Shown here: in pieces, positions 44,739-54,704 of the stretch
How positions within the stretch are numbered: the stretch's first letter is position 1
How the letters are laid out: each line of letters begins with the position of its first letter
From: Platerodrilus igneus
Taxonomy: Eukaryota; Arthropoda; Insecta; Coleoptera; Lycidae
Assembly (NCBI GenBank): GCA_036346225.1
Contig: JARFIW010001104.1
Coordinates: 8,396,001-8,460,000, forward strand
Reading direction: 5' to 3'
DNA length: 64,000 nt
Program-made: the position numbers and the translations under genes
The notes under the pieces: generated by a model
The model's input: only the letters and a program-made list of their open reading frames with translations
The model's database searches: none
Told to the model about the DNA's origin: nothing

Positions 44739-46662
44739 GTAGAATCGAATCAGACTGTTACCTGGTTTTCTGAGGATCTAAAAAGGATGCGTGATACTTA
44801 TTTAATGTATATAGATTTGTATAACGCATCACCAAATGATACCCTAAAAATCTTGATGAACAAGTTTAAATATGATTATAGAAAGGTGTTGAAAAAGGCT
44901 AAACTTCACGCACATGATCGTTTTATTTTAAACTCAATAGGAACAAGAGTAAGTGGCAAATCATTAACGAAAAAAAGCGATCTGTCAGTAGTAACACTAC
45001 TGATACAAGTTTAACTGCCGAGGATTTCAATCATTTCTTTGTTGATTCAGTTACCAATCTTACATTGGGAAAAGCTCAAGAAGATATTAATCCTATCGTA
45101 ATTCATGATTCAACAAATACATCATTTCTGAATGATAAATTTGCTTTTATAGAGGTCTCCTGTGGACACACGAGGGATATAATAATGGCTATGAAAAACA
45201 AAAATTCTAAAGATTATTATGGGCTAAATATTCTGCTGATCAAAAGTATTACTGATGTTATTTTAATACCACTAACTAAGCTTATTAATTACGCAATTAG
45301 AGATTCAATTTTCCCAAATGTACTAAAGGTATCCAAAGTCGTTCCTATTCATAAAAGAGGCACACTCAATAATGTGAACAATTATCGGCCAATTTCTCTT
45401 GTGCCTATTTTTTCAAAAAATTTTGAATCTATTATGAAGACTCAAATAATTGATTTTCTTGATGATAATAACTTACTATGTCCGCAGCAATTTGGTTTTA
45501 GAAAAAATAAGTCATCAACCTCTGATGCAATAATAACTTTGCTTGACCAGATTACAAGCACTTTTGATAAACGTGAGTTTATGTTGGTTAACTTGTATAA
45601 TTTGACAAAAGCTTTTGATTGCATAAATCACAATATTTTGGTTGAGAAGTTAGGGCTGTTGCATTTTGACCATTCTGGTATTAAATTCAGTTGTGTCTTT
45701 CTGAACGCTATCAATGTGTTTACTATAACAACAAAGTTTCCAGAATGTTCCTGATGGGGTCCCACAAGGCTCTGTGTTGGAGCCCCTGCTTTTCCTATGC
45801 TTTATTAACGATTTTCCTTCAACTTGTGGCTTGGAGAATGTGATACTTTATGCAGATGACACCACTGTCTATTACCAACATAAAGACATGGAGCAGCTTC
45901 TGCAGAAGAGCAATGTCTGTTCAAGAACCATCCAAAACTGGTTTATCCATAATAAATTAACTTTAAACAATGATAAATTTGAAAAGATTTTATTTTCTTT
46001 AAAAAATACCATTGAATGGGAGAAGCACAGTGTTAAATATCTTGGGGTTCATTTTGATAACACCTTAAGTTGGGAGACGCATTGTAATTTTCATGCCAAA
46101 AAACTTTGTCATACTATTTTCTTTATTAAATCTTTAAAAAATGCAGTCTCATTAGATGTATTGAAAACAGTTTGCTTTGCCTTTTTTCATTCCAGTGTTG
46201 CTTATGCGATCATTGCATGGGGTCATTCACCGGCAATGAATCGAATTTTTGACTTGCAACGCAGAGTTATTCGTGTCATAGCTAATAATGCTGACTGTGA
46301 GGATTTTTGTACTTATTTAATGAGGTACAACATTTTAACTGTGCCTTGCATCTATATATTAGAATTTTTACTGTATGTTAAGAAAAATGAAGCCCTCTAT
46401 AATCGACACAATAATATCCACTCATTTGATACCCATAGTAAAATTAATCTAAAGGTGCCATATCAGCGGATTGAAAGAAGTAGGTCAGGAACAAAATAAC
46501 TTTGGGAGTATGTTATTTAACTCTTTGAGTATGAATGTAAGAAACCTTCCAATATTAAAATTTAAAATATATATAAAAAACTTGCTCTTAAAATATGCTT
46601 TTTATAGCATCAAGGAGTTTCTGGATCGAACTAAATCTATAGAGGCTTACATAGATTCCTGA
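44739..46662 (+). pseudogene. Reverse transcriptase of the Jockey/CR1-like element
   Basis: The linker (VTWFSEDLKRMRDTY) is followed by the RT: KVVPIHKRGTLNNVNNYRPISL (about 45335-45400), CPQQFGFRKNKSSTSD (about 45480-45527), NLTKAFDCINHNIL (about 45600-45640; Asn where the first catalytic Asp is usual), the PQGS region (about 45765) and YADDTTVYY (45849-45875). The connection is WFIHNKLTLNNDK and KYLGVHFDNTLSWETH (46036-46083). Frame breaks lie near 45015, 45752 and 46490. The C-terminus ends near 46660. Confidence 0.85.
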
Positions 46663-46808
46663 AAAATGAATATAAATTCTCTTAATTTAAAAATGTTAAT
46701 TAAGCTCTAAATGGTTCTTAATTATAATTGTTATCTCAAAATATTTATGACAATATACGATTCACTATTGTGACCTATGTATGTACATTTATAAATAAAT
46801 AAAATAAA
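44739..46808 (+). mobile_element. 5'-truncated Jockey/CR1-like non-LTR retrotransposon in the outer hAT
   Basis: The element begins in the linker between endonuclease and RT and ends in an aataaataaaataaa tail. The hAT coding sequence continues on both sides (…IISTF and PRLKQLGL). It is a simple 5'-truncated insertion in the same orientation as the hAT gene. Confidence 0.8.
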
Positions 46809-47302
46809 TCCCCGCTTGAAACAATTAGGTTTATCGGACGAAAGCACGGCAGAACGTGTTAAAAAACTAGTAACAAACTTAGTATGTAATTTGATTAATA
46901 TCATCAAATAGCAAAAGCGTGGATAGACTACATGTAGCTCCGTTAAGGAATAGTCCTGAAAGGAATCAACCATTGTCAATTTGGTCACATTTTGATAAAA
47001 AAGCAAAAGACTTTCAACCTAGTGGCACATCTACATCCAGAGCTATTGTGGAGGTTCAGAGGTATTTGCAGGATAATCTATTTACTAGACAGGAAGATCC
47101 ACTTACCTGGTGGCGTGAACACAAGTACAACTATTCGTATTTGCCACAAGTGGCTATTAGACAATTAGATACCGTAGCAACGTCAGTGTGTTGCGAGAGA
47201 ATTTCCTCAAAAACGGGGCAATTGATAAATGTACGTAGATTCAGACTGGATGCGAACAAAATACAAAAAATTATGTTTATTCATTCAAACCACAAATATT
47301 AA
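46809..47302 (+). pseudogene. Outer hAT transposase, C-terminal dimerisation domain
   Basis: PRLKQLGLSDES and AERVKKLVTNLV (46811-46885) pick up after the RT insertion. After a frame break, 46919-47302 encodes REHKYNYSYLPQVAIRQLDTVATSVCCERISSKTGQLI, the hAT C-terminal dimerisation motif, and then IQKIMFIHSN to a stop at 47302. The transposase ends here. Confidence 0.85.
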
Positions 47303-47305
47303 TGT

Positions 47306-47545
47306 TTTAATTTTTTGATAATCGCCTTTTTGAAATGTTTATTTTGTCAATTCGTATTAATTAAAACCTTATTTTTCTTGCAGTTTCTAAAAACTATTGC
47401 TAAGAGGTTTTATTTAAGTTGTATTGGAGTAAGGTACTTCAAATAATCGATTCTCTCCTAACTCCTTATATTTGTCCAATACTCGAATTTTAAGATTTTT
47501 ATTAAACTCCAAGCAATAAGTGATTCCCACTCGCTCCGATTTCAT
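47306..47545. other. Short non-coding flank, probably outer hAT 3' region
   Basis: AT-rich, with no gene. It ends with the 8 bp GATTTCAT that is duplicated around the next element. Confidence 0.4.
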
Positions 47546-48515
47546 TAGTGTTGGACGATATATCAATCACCGGTTAATAACCGCAGTGATTTTAAAATCA
47601 CTGTAACTGGTAGTTATCATAATTACTTTTAACCGGTTGCTGAGATTTTGTGCTATTGACGCGCAGCTGGATATCTGTTGTATGAATGAATCCGGTCACA
47701 GTAACATATAAAACGATAAATAATAGGTTATCGTCGTTATCGAATATCGATATTGGTTTCGTATAATTAGAAACGAATGTAGGAACTGGCGTGGTGATTA
47801 TATGGTGATGGGTGACCGGGATGGGAACTGTATTTCTTTAATTTCTTATCCTACAAGCAATTACCATTGTGTAAGGTAGCTACCTTTGGCTACCCACAGT
47901 CTATAGCAGCACTGACAAGGTCAACTTATCACTGAACTTGACCTCTAAAGATCTACAGTGAATTACAATTATTATTCCAGGCAGTGAATGGGGTTTGTTT
48001 GTTCACCCGTCGCCGATGAGGTTTCGTTTCGTTTTCGTAGTTCTAGAAACTTAGACTAGTATACAGGTATAGTTCAGGTCAGTGTCAGTACAGTACGTTT
48101 AGCGATGTGATTGTTGTCATTGCATCATGAACGCATATGTTGATTATTAAGTATATTATATTAGTAAACGTAATTTTTGGACGCTCACAGCTGGTATGCT
48201 ACATTGGTAGTTAATTGGTATCTGGATTACCTAGTGACATACAGACATATACGCTAGATCAAAATAAAAGGTGTAGAACGTAGCGGTTTAAAAATGTTTA
48301 GAAAGAAACAGAAAACAAGTGAACTTTGAAACTATTTCACACCATGTGAAAATAAAACTTTATGGTAATGTGCAATATGTGTAAGAAAAAATATTCGTTA
48401 ATGCCATATGAACGAATCACTGGTGTTTGAAATCATTGGTTAAAATCACAGTGATTTATAAATAACGACAACCGTTTAACCGGTTACTCGAAAATCACTG
48501 TATTTCCCATTACTA
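47546..48515. mobile_element. Non-autonomous hAT element (970 bp) with 8 bp target duplication
   Basis: GATTTCAT is present at 47538-47545 and 48516-48523. The ends tagtgttggacgata and (inverted) tagtaatgggaaata are hAT-like inverted termini, followed by inverted accggttaa and aatcactg words. Inside, 48300-48410 (plus strand) holds a worn BED zinc finger (KTSEL, NYFTPCENKT, CAICVRK). This shows that the element is an internally deleted relative of a coding hAT. Confidence 0.88.
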
Positions 48516-48523
48516 GATTTCAT

Positions 48524-49576
48524 TTTGTTTAACAACAGTTCCGAATTATCACCGTGTTTTCTGAATTAAAGGAACTGACAGCTCCAGCTCCGGTTTTGGA
48601 GCTGTGACAAAATTACGGACAGTGAAATTACACCAAAGCTCTAATACACATAATACATAAATACATTAAAGTTCATCTAAAAAATTTAATATAATTTACA
48701 TATACCGCTGGAAAAAATAAAAGAATGCTGTGAAGTATTTCAGAAAGTAACATACATTTACGGAATGTACTTAGCTGGTATTCTAGATTCTTAAATCCAT
48801 GTACGCTTTCCTTATTCTGTTGTTGTAATTTATACCATATTAGTTTGCAAGAATACTGAACCAATCTTGCAAGTTTATCTCTCCCAACAGTTTGATTATT
48901 GAGTCTAATTAAAGCGTTCATTTCTACTTTCGTTCACTGTACTGTTAAACATGTCGTTGTACGTTTTATTACTTGAGCAAAGTTCAAAATTTCGGCAACC
49001 ATATTTACAATATCCATAACCTTAAATAAAAATTTGCAAGCTGGTAACCTTAGATTAAATGAGAGCGACAACAAAAATAAATGTAAAGTATTTTTAACCA
49101 ATTGTCAACGTGATTCTTTTATAGCATTTATCATTTATTTACAATTTCTGGGAGGCATATCATTACAGTTTTGTTAATCTAAAATAATATAAAACTTAAT
49201 CTTTAATTAAAATCAAAACCTTTGAACGGTATAAACACTAAAAAAAGTCTTTAAGAGGTTTTTTAAAAATTGAATCAAAACTATATGGCACAGGTAGAGA
49301 TACTGTAAAAATTAACACGATGGAAACATAATTTCTTATAGTATTTGTTTGAGTTAAACATATATTTGCATTTTACTACTATCGCCGGATAGGAATAACT
49401 TATCTGAGTCATTTTAGTTATTTAATAACAGATTTTACCGCATACAGTGCTCTAAATCTCATAACGTTGCAATACCGCGCACAAGTCAATATAACGTTCA
49501 AACAAGGCAACGAATACAAGCCTAATAGAACTATAAAAAATCATGTTTTGATAGACATTTTATTTATTGTAAATAT
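48524..49576. other. AT-rich stretch without recognisable gene
   Basis: It contains the second gacagctcc...ggagctgtgac motif at 48561-48608. Otherwise there are only short open frames and no similarity I recognise. It ends at the ATAT target duplication of the Gypsy element. Confidence 0.35.
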
Positions 49577-50927
49577 TGTTGCGAGCTACTGTTAGGCAAC
49601 CCGTCAATCACACCAAGCGTCGTAAGCACTGAACATTCTCCATGGACTGAGATTCTTCTAGCAATTACTGGAGGATGAATCATCCTTTTTTAATTCAGGG
49701 TATAAATAAGACCGATGAGGAAGTACAGAGACTCAGTTGCTGCCTAGATTTCAAAGGAGCAACATATATCTACTACCGCCTCCGGGCGATCAAAGGTGAA
49801 CAGCGGAACGGTGACGACTCCAGGGAGTTCTCCAGCTATGTGGGGCGCCAAGGAATGGGTACACAAGTGAAGTCGTTGGCGATCTACATCCGTCAGTCCT
49901 GTTAGACGAGCTACCTGACGATGGAGCGGCCTGTGGCGAATAGCCATTTTGTCGGTCGAAAACCACAGGCCAGTGGACCCAGGATTCGGGCGTCGCCGTG
50001 TATCAATGTAGTAAGCGTAAGACTACGGATCCCAAGGTCCCGGGTTCAAATCCCGACCCGGTCGACTGCTTGAAAAATGGCAGGTGAGCATTTTTCACAA
50101 AAATTACGCCCTCGTTCGGATGAGAGGTTAAATGGAGGCCTCGTGTGTGAGTGTTGTCACGCACGTTAAAGATCCCTACCTTGTCTGGAACGGCAAGGGT
50201 TTGGCAAAATTCTAAATTTCTAGGCAACAAAGAACTCACCTCCTGGCCAATGTAGTACCTACTGGTGGAGCATTGGAAAAGCAAATGAACGGACCCAGGA
50301 TTCGGATATCGTGTAGTTAAAGAGCAACCTAGGGGAAGATCCGGGAAACTGCTCACTGCATCAAAACAAGAGGATTCCGGGAGCAGGTCTCGTGGAGTCC
50401 AGACCAACATATTTATATTTATCAAGTAGGTCAACACCAAACTGCACTACAACAACAGACAACATCAACTTGCCAAAAAACTCTTAGGAGTTATAAGGCA
50501 CAATAACGACGCTGAGAGCGTCGCGTCCAGCTACTGCAGGAGTACAGAGTTAGTCTATATAGGAATGTCGAATATAAATTATATCGTGTAAAGTTAAATA
50601 GTTGAGCTTTTGGAAGTCTAACAGTAAACATAGATGTTATATGATGTGAGCGTGTCTAATGTACATGCAGCTTGTAGAATACATAAACAGACAAAAGTGT
50701 AATTAATAAATTATAGTAGTGTTTAGTGTTGCTAAGAAGACTTATAGTTAAGGAACTAGTTTAAGAAGATATTAGTGCTTGTAAATTCATTAGTGAGATA
50801 GTGCTTTATTGCTAATTGGACTAAAAACAGCTATAAATAAGGCATGTACTTGTGAACAGTGAGTAATAAGGACTCTTGTTATTACTTGTTTTAAATCAGT
50901 GAAACGCGGTAGTAGTAGCCCGCTACA
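49577..50927 (+). repeat. 5' LTR (interrupted by an 810 bp insertion)
   Basis: It matches the 3' LTR closely on both sides of the insertion at 49731-50540. It begins TGTT and ends TACA. Without the insertion it would be about 540 bp, the same as the other LTR. Confidence 0.93.
49731..50540 (+). mobile_element. 810 bp insertion in the LTR, contains a tRNA-derived SINE-like module
   Basis: The 9 bp agtacagag flanks it on both sides (49722-49730 and 50541-50549), and the undisturbed 3' LTR shows the empty site. The module at about 49970-50200 has a B-box-like ggttcaaatcc (50043-50053), preceded by a tRNA-like arm. It is followed by a conserved-looking segment (cggatgagaggttaaatgga and gcacgttaaagatccc) seen in many invertebrate SINEs. 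The word ggacccaggattcgg occurs twice (about 49976 and 50291). The outer ends carry short inverted CAGTWGCTG words, so a DNA-transposon carrier is possible. Confidence 0.65.
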
Positions 50928-50928
50928 C

Positions 50929-50946
50929 TGGTGTCAGGCCTGTGTG
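50929..50946 (+). promoter_or_regulatory. Primer binding site
   Basis: One base after the 5' LTR the sequence reads TGGTGTCAGG, beginning with the TGG expected for pairing to a tRNA 3' CCA end. The tRNA species was not determined. Confidence 0.7.
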
Positions 50947-51012
50947 GGGTATATAGTGATTAGTTTAAAAGAAAAAAACACACAAGTCTAAAGACATTTA
51001 AGTAGTTTATAT

Positions 51013-52175
51013 ATGCTTATTATAAGAAGCCAAAGTAAGATGGACGCAGAAACTTTGATGAATTTCCTTAAGGATTTTAAATCCGGCATGGAAGAGAGGT
51101 CAGTTGAACTGGAATCGACCCTTAAAAAAAAGTGTAGTGAAAATGCTGAAAAAATGGATAAAAGGTTTAGTGAAAATCCTGTCAAAATGGAAGAGTTGAA
51201 TAAAATGACAGCCACGTTAGAACAAATATTAATGGAAAGCTCCATTGCATTATAAAAGAATGTCACTGAACAGGTAAAAATAGTTGAGCGAAAGTTGGAC
51301 TATAAATTGGTAAAATGGAAGAAGAACCCTGCAAGAACAAATGATTTCACTAACAGCGCGGCCACTTGAATTAGCAAACCAAGTTATAAATCAGAACATT
51401 CAAGAAATAAGAAGCATCGTAGAAAGCGAGTCAATACCGTCAAAATTTTAAAAGAAACCACCCACATTCGATGGTAAAACACCTTGGCCCACATATTTGA
51501 AACAATTTGAAGCTGCTGCAATAGCCAACGGTTGGTGCAACAAAGAGAAACTATCTCTCTAATAGTGGCCCTACGGAAGGAAGCCCTTAACATCTTACAA
51601 ACGATTCCCGAGCACCAGCAGAATGATTACGTCCTCTTAACATCGAAGCTTGAGATGAAATATGGAGACGCTCACCTTCAACAGGTCTACCACACAAGTT
51701 AAGAACCGCTCGCAAAAGACAAATGAAATACTGCAAGAATTCAAAGCTGACATTGCCAGATTAGTTAGATTGGCATACCCAACGGCACCAGATACTTTCC
51801 TCGAACAACTGGCTGTTCAAACATTTGTGGATGTCGTTAAAGATGGCGAAATACAGCAAGCGCTAAGATTATCACGGCCAAAAAAGTTAGATGACGCACT
51901 GGCCCATGCGCTTGAATTTGTAGCAGCTAAGCAGACATCACACAGGATGAGTCACAAAGTTCGGTCTGCCTTAGAAGAACCTGAGCAATCCCAGAACAGC
52001 ATAAATGAAATAATCAACCGTGTGTTTGAAAAGCAAAAGGCGGAAAGGCTGGAAAGATAACGACCGCGGAGATGAGGTCTGCAACGCTGGAGCTGCGATG
52101 AAGTTGGTCATATACAGAGACGCTGTACTCAACCAAAAAACAACCAGTTGAGCAGCAGGAAAACTAGAGCAAGTC
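51013..52175 (+). pseudogene. Gypsy gag, frameshifted
   Basis: The N-terminal part (51013-51255) is Lys/Glu-rich with heptad spacing, so it is probably a coiled coil. After frame breaks the capsid-like region reads PTFDGKTPWPTYLKQFEAAA (about 51465-51520), FKADIARLVRLAYPTAP (about 51740-51790) and FVDVVKDGEIQQALRLSRP (about 51825-51880). A zinc knuckle CDEVGHIQRRC (about 52090-52120) closes the region. Capsid and nucleocapsid functions are usual for these parts. Stops and frame changes lie near 51256, 51450, 51660 and 52060. Confidence 0.8.
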
Positions 52176-52260
52176 GATGTAAGGAGATGAACGTCGCATA
52201 GCACAACGTAGTGCTCTGGAGATTATCATCCGTGCTGCATCGTCGATGGGAAGTCGGGAC

Positions 52261-52626
52261 AGCATCTATATTGATAGTAGAATTAATGGTAGGGTTGTCT
52301 GATTCCTCGTTGATACAGGAGCGACAAGAACTATTGTAAAACCAAATTTGGTTGGTCGTGAAAAAGTGCTACCTGTATTGTTATGTCCTCGAACGGCAAG
52401 TGGTGAAAAAATTTCTACTCATGGAGAGACTGCCGTAACGTTGGGAATTGGAGACAAACTAATTAATCATCGGGGGTTGGTAGCTGAAATTACAAAAGAA
52501 GTGATTTTGGGAATGGATCTCATGGGAGAATATGGGTTTCATGTAAACATGAAAGAAGATGTGCTTCGGATAGATGATGATGAAATTCCATTTCAAGGGA
52601 CGAGTAACCAGACGATGCAAGTTTGA
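52261..52626 (+). pseudogene. Gypsy aspartic protease
   Basis: FLVDTGATRTIVKP (52303-52344) carries the catalytic DTG, and EVILGMDLMGEYGFHV (52500-52548) is the second retropepsin block (I-L-G-x-D). A TGA at 52301-52303, just before the DTG, and a TGA at 52624-52626 interrupt the polyprotein. The protein would cut Gag-Pol. Confidence 0.8.
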
Positions 52627-53872
52627 ATGATTTATGATATGAAAATACCGGAGAAGGCGGAAATGATAGTGATGGGACGCCCGGATGGTACACTCCGGGA
52701 AGGACAAGTATGCATGATGGAAGCAACTGAATCAGGAATAGGTCAGGAAGGATTACTGATTGGAAGAACGCTGGTAAAGTTTCGAAGTATGATACCAGTA
52801 AGGGTGCTAAACATTAATCCCCATACGGTGACTCTGAAAAAAGACATGATTGTGGGAAGTTGCATTCCAGTATGCCATATTATACATTGTGTGGACAACA
52901 CCAAAGATAAACCAGCCAACGGTTTCTCACAGAAATTGCTGGATATGTTGATACCTTCGTGTCAAGGATTAAACGGCGACCAACTGGGCAAGGTAAAAGA
53001 ATTGGTCGGACGATATCCAGGTGTGTTTGCACTGGATGATAGTGAGAAAGGAAGGACGAATGTTGTGCAACATAAGATCAATACTGGAGATGCGCAACCG
53101 ATAAGACAACACCCCAGGCGGCTTCCTTTGGCAAAACGTCAGGAAGCCAAGCAAATTATTGCCGATATGGAAGAACAGGGAGTGATTGAACCCTCAAATA
53201 GTCCATGGGCACCCCCGGTAGTGCTTGTCAAGACGAAGGACGGGTCGACAAGGTTTTGTGTAGACTACCGGCGGCTTAACAATGTGACAAAGAAAAACAG
53301 CTATTCTTTGCCTAGAATTGATGAATCCTTGGATACTCTATCCGGATTTAAATGGTTTTCGACTTTGGACTTGAAAAGCGGATACTGGCAAGTAGACTTG
53401 AAGCTAAACAATAAAGAAAAAAATGCGTTTACAATTGGAATTGAATTATGGTAGTTCAAGGTCATGCCATTTGGATTATGCAATGCCCCTGCTACTTTTG
53501 AACGTTGATGGAATCGATACTGCGTGGGCTGTCCTGGATAACATGTCTGGTGTACCTAGACGACGTGATAGTGTTAGGCTGGTCTTTTGAAGAACATCTA
53601 AGAACCTAGAGGAAATATTCCAAAGATTACGCGGGGCAAACCTTACATTGAGCCCCAAGAAGTGTCACCTATTTGGAAAAGAGGTGAAATACCTAGGACA
53701 TGTCGTTTCGGAGACAGGAATAAGAGCTGTCTTTGACAAAATAAAAACGGTACAAGAGTGGCCTACACCAGCAGATATACACCAACTACTCAATTTTCTA
53801 GAATTGTGCACATATTACCGACGTTTTATACTTAGGTTTGCGAACATTGCCAAACCGTTAACGAAATTGGAT
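52627..53872 (+). pseudogene. Gypsy reverse transcriptase
   Basis: The RT is open from 52627 to 53454, then frame-shifted. Blocks are PLAKRQEAKQIIADMEEQGVIEPSNSPWAPPVVLVKTKDG (53124-53240), RFCVDYRRLNNVT (53252-53290), FSTLDLKSGYWQVDL (53358-53400; first catalytic Asp), MPFGLCNAPATFER (53464-53505) and a YLDDVIVLG trace (about 53550). KVKYLGHVVSE-like text (about 53680) starts the thumb and connection. TAG at 53452 and a 1 bp shift near 53505 disrupt it. The thumb is fused directly to the integrase core at about 53866-53872, and RNase H is absent. Confidence 0.88.
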
Positions 53873-54620
53873 TATTTTACCAAATGGCCGGAGACATATG
53901 CTATACCTAACCAAGAACCCGAGACGGTAGCAGATGTACTAGTGAGGGAGTTGTTTTGTCGCTTTAGAGTTTCGTTGGAATTACACTCCGATCAAGGTCG
54001 GAACTTCAAATCAGCGTTGTTTCAAAACGTTTGCAAGCATCTTCAGGAAGACTAGAACCACGCCACTTCATATTCAATCGGATGAAATGGTTGCAAGAAT
54101 GAACAGGGCGTTAGGAAAGTACCTAGCCAAAGTTGTCTCTGAACATCAACGAGACTGGGATCAATATTTACATTTGTTCCTACTGGCGTACCGATCTTCA
54201 GTACATGATAGCACAGGACACTCTCCCGCTTGCGTGATGTTAGGTCGTGAATTGCGGCTACCATGTAATCTTCAGTTTGGATTTAAACCTAGAGAAGAGA
54301 TCGCATGTGAAGATTACGTTTGTAAGCTTCGTGAAAGATCAAATAGCATTCATGAAAACGTCCGAAAGAATATCCAGGCAGCAAGCGATCGAATGAAATC
54401 ACAATATGACACGAGAGCTCAAGAGGGTGGTTATCAACCTGGAGATTTAGTGAGGTTGTATAATCCACAAAGATAGTGTGGGTTGTCGTCAAAATTACAA
54501 AGACAATGGGAAGGCCCGTACGAAGTGTTAACAAGAATTAATGATGTAGTGTACCGGATCAGAAAATCTCCCCGTGGTAAACCGAAAGTGGTACACTTTG
54601 ACCGTTTAACATCCTACGCT
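53873..54620 (+). pseudogene. Gypsy integrase, truncated, with GPY/F module
   Basis: It begins within the core at FTKWPETYAIPNQEPET (53876-53925). The zinc finger and the first catalytic Asp region are missing. LHSDQGRNFKSALFQ (about 53980-54025) holds the second Asp. VARMNRALGKYL (54090-54125) is the region of the catalytic Glu, which is Ala here. After a frameshift near 54055 the frame continues to PGDLVRLYNPQR and a TAG at 54474. RQWEGPYEVLTRI (about 54504-54540) and KPKVVHFDRLTSY (about 54580-54620), the GPY/F end, follow in the same frame. Loss of two catalytic positions makes the protein inactive. Confidence 0.88.
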
Positions 54621-54704
54621 GGCAACAACCGGGAAGGTTCGAATAATGAGAATGGTGTTTGACAAGTTATTAATCATGAGCCAAATGTAGATTTTGAGAG
54701 TTTT

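Larger units (their letters stand above)
39600..47305 (+). mobile_element. Outer hAT-superfamily element, interrupted by a second hAT and a non-LTR element
   Basis: Transposase code occurs in three blocks (39640-40171, 43937-44738, 46809-47302) that follow one another in hAT order: BED finger, catalytic middle, dimerisation tail. The two gaps are filled by identifiable younger insertions. The termini were not proved. Candidate ends are the gacagctc/ggagctgtgac motifs at 39237 and 48561. Confidence 0.75.

Noticed and set aside
50000..50060. Possible functional tRNA gene around the ggttcaaatcc B box
   Set aside because: No convincing acceptor stem or full cloverleaf could be drawn, and the segment sits in a repeat-like module inside an LTR. 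It is better explained as a SINE head.
50460..50540. Helitron 3' end at the hairpin gacgctgagagcgtc
   Set aside because: The hairpin is about 20 bp from the insertion end, but there is no CTRR terminus and a 9 bp target duplication is present, which Helitrons do not make.
54052..54534. Minus-strand open frames across integrase
   Set aside because: They are antisense to the integrase code and match no known protein.
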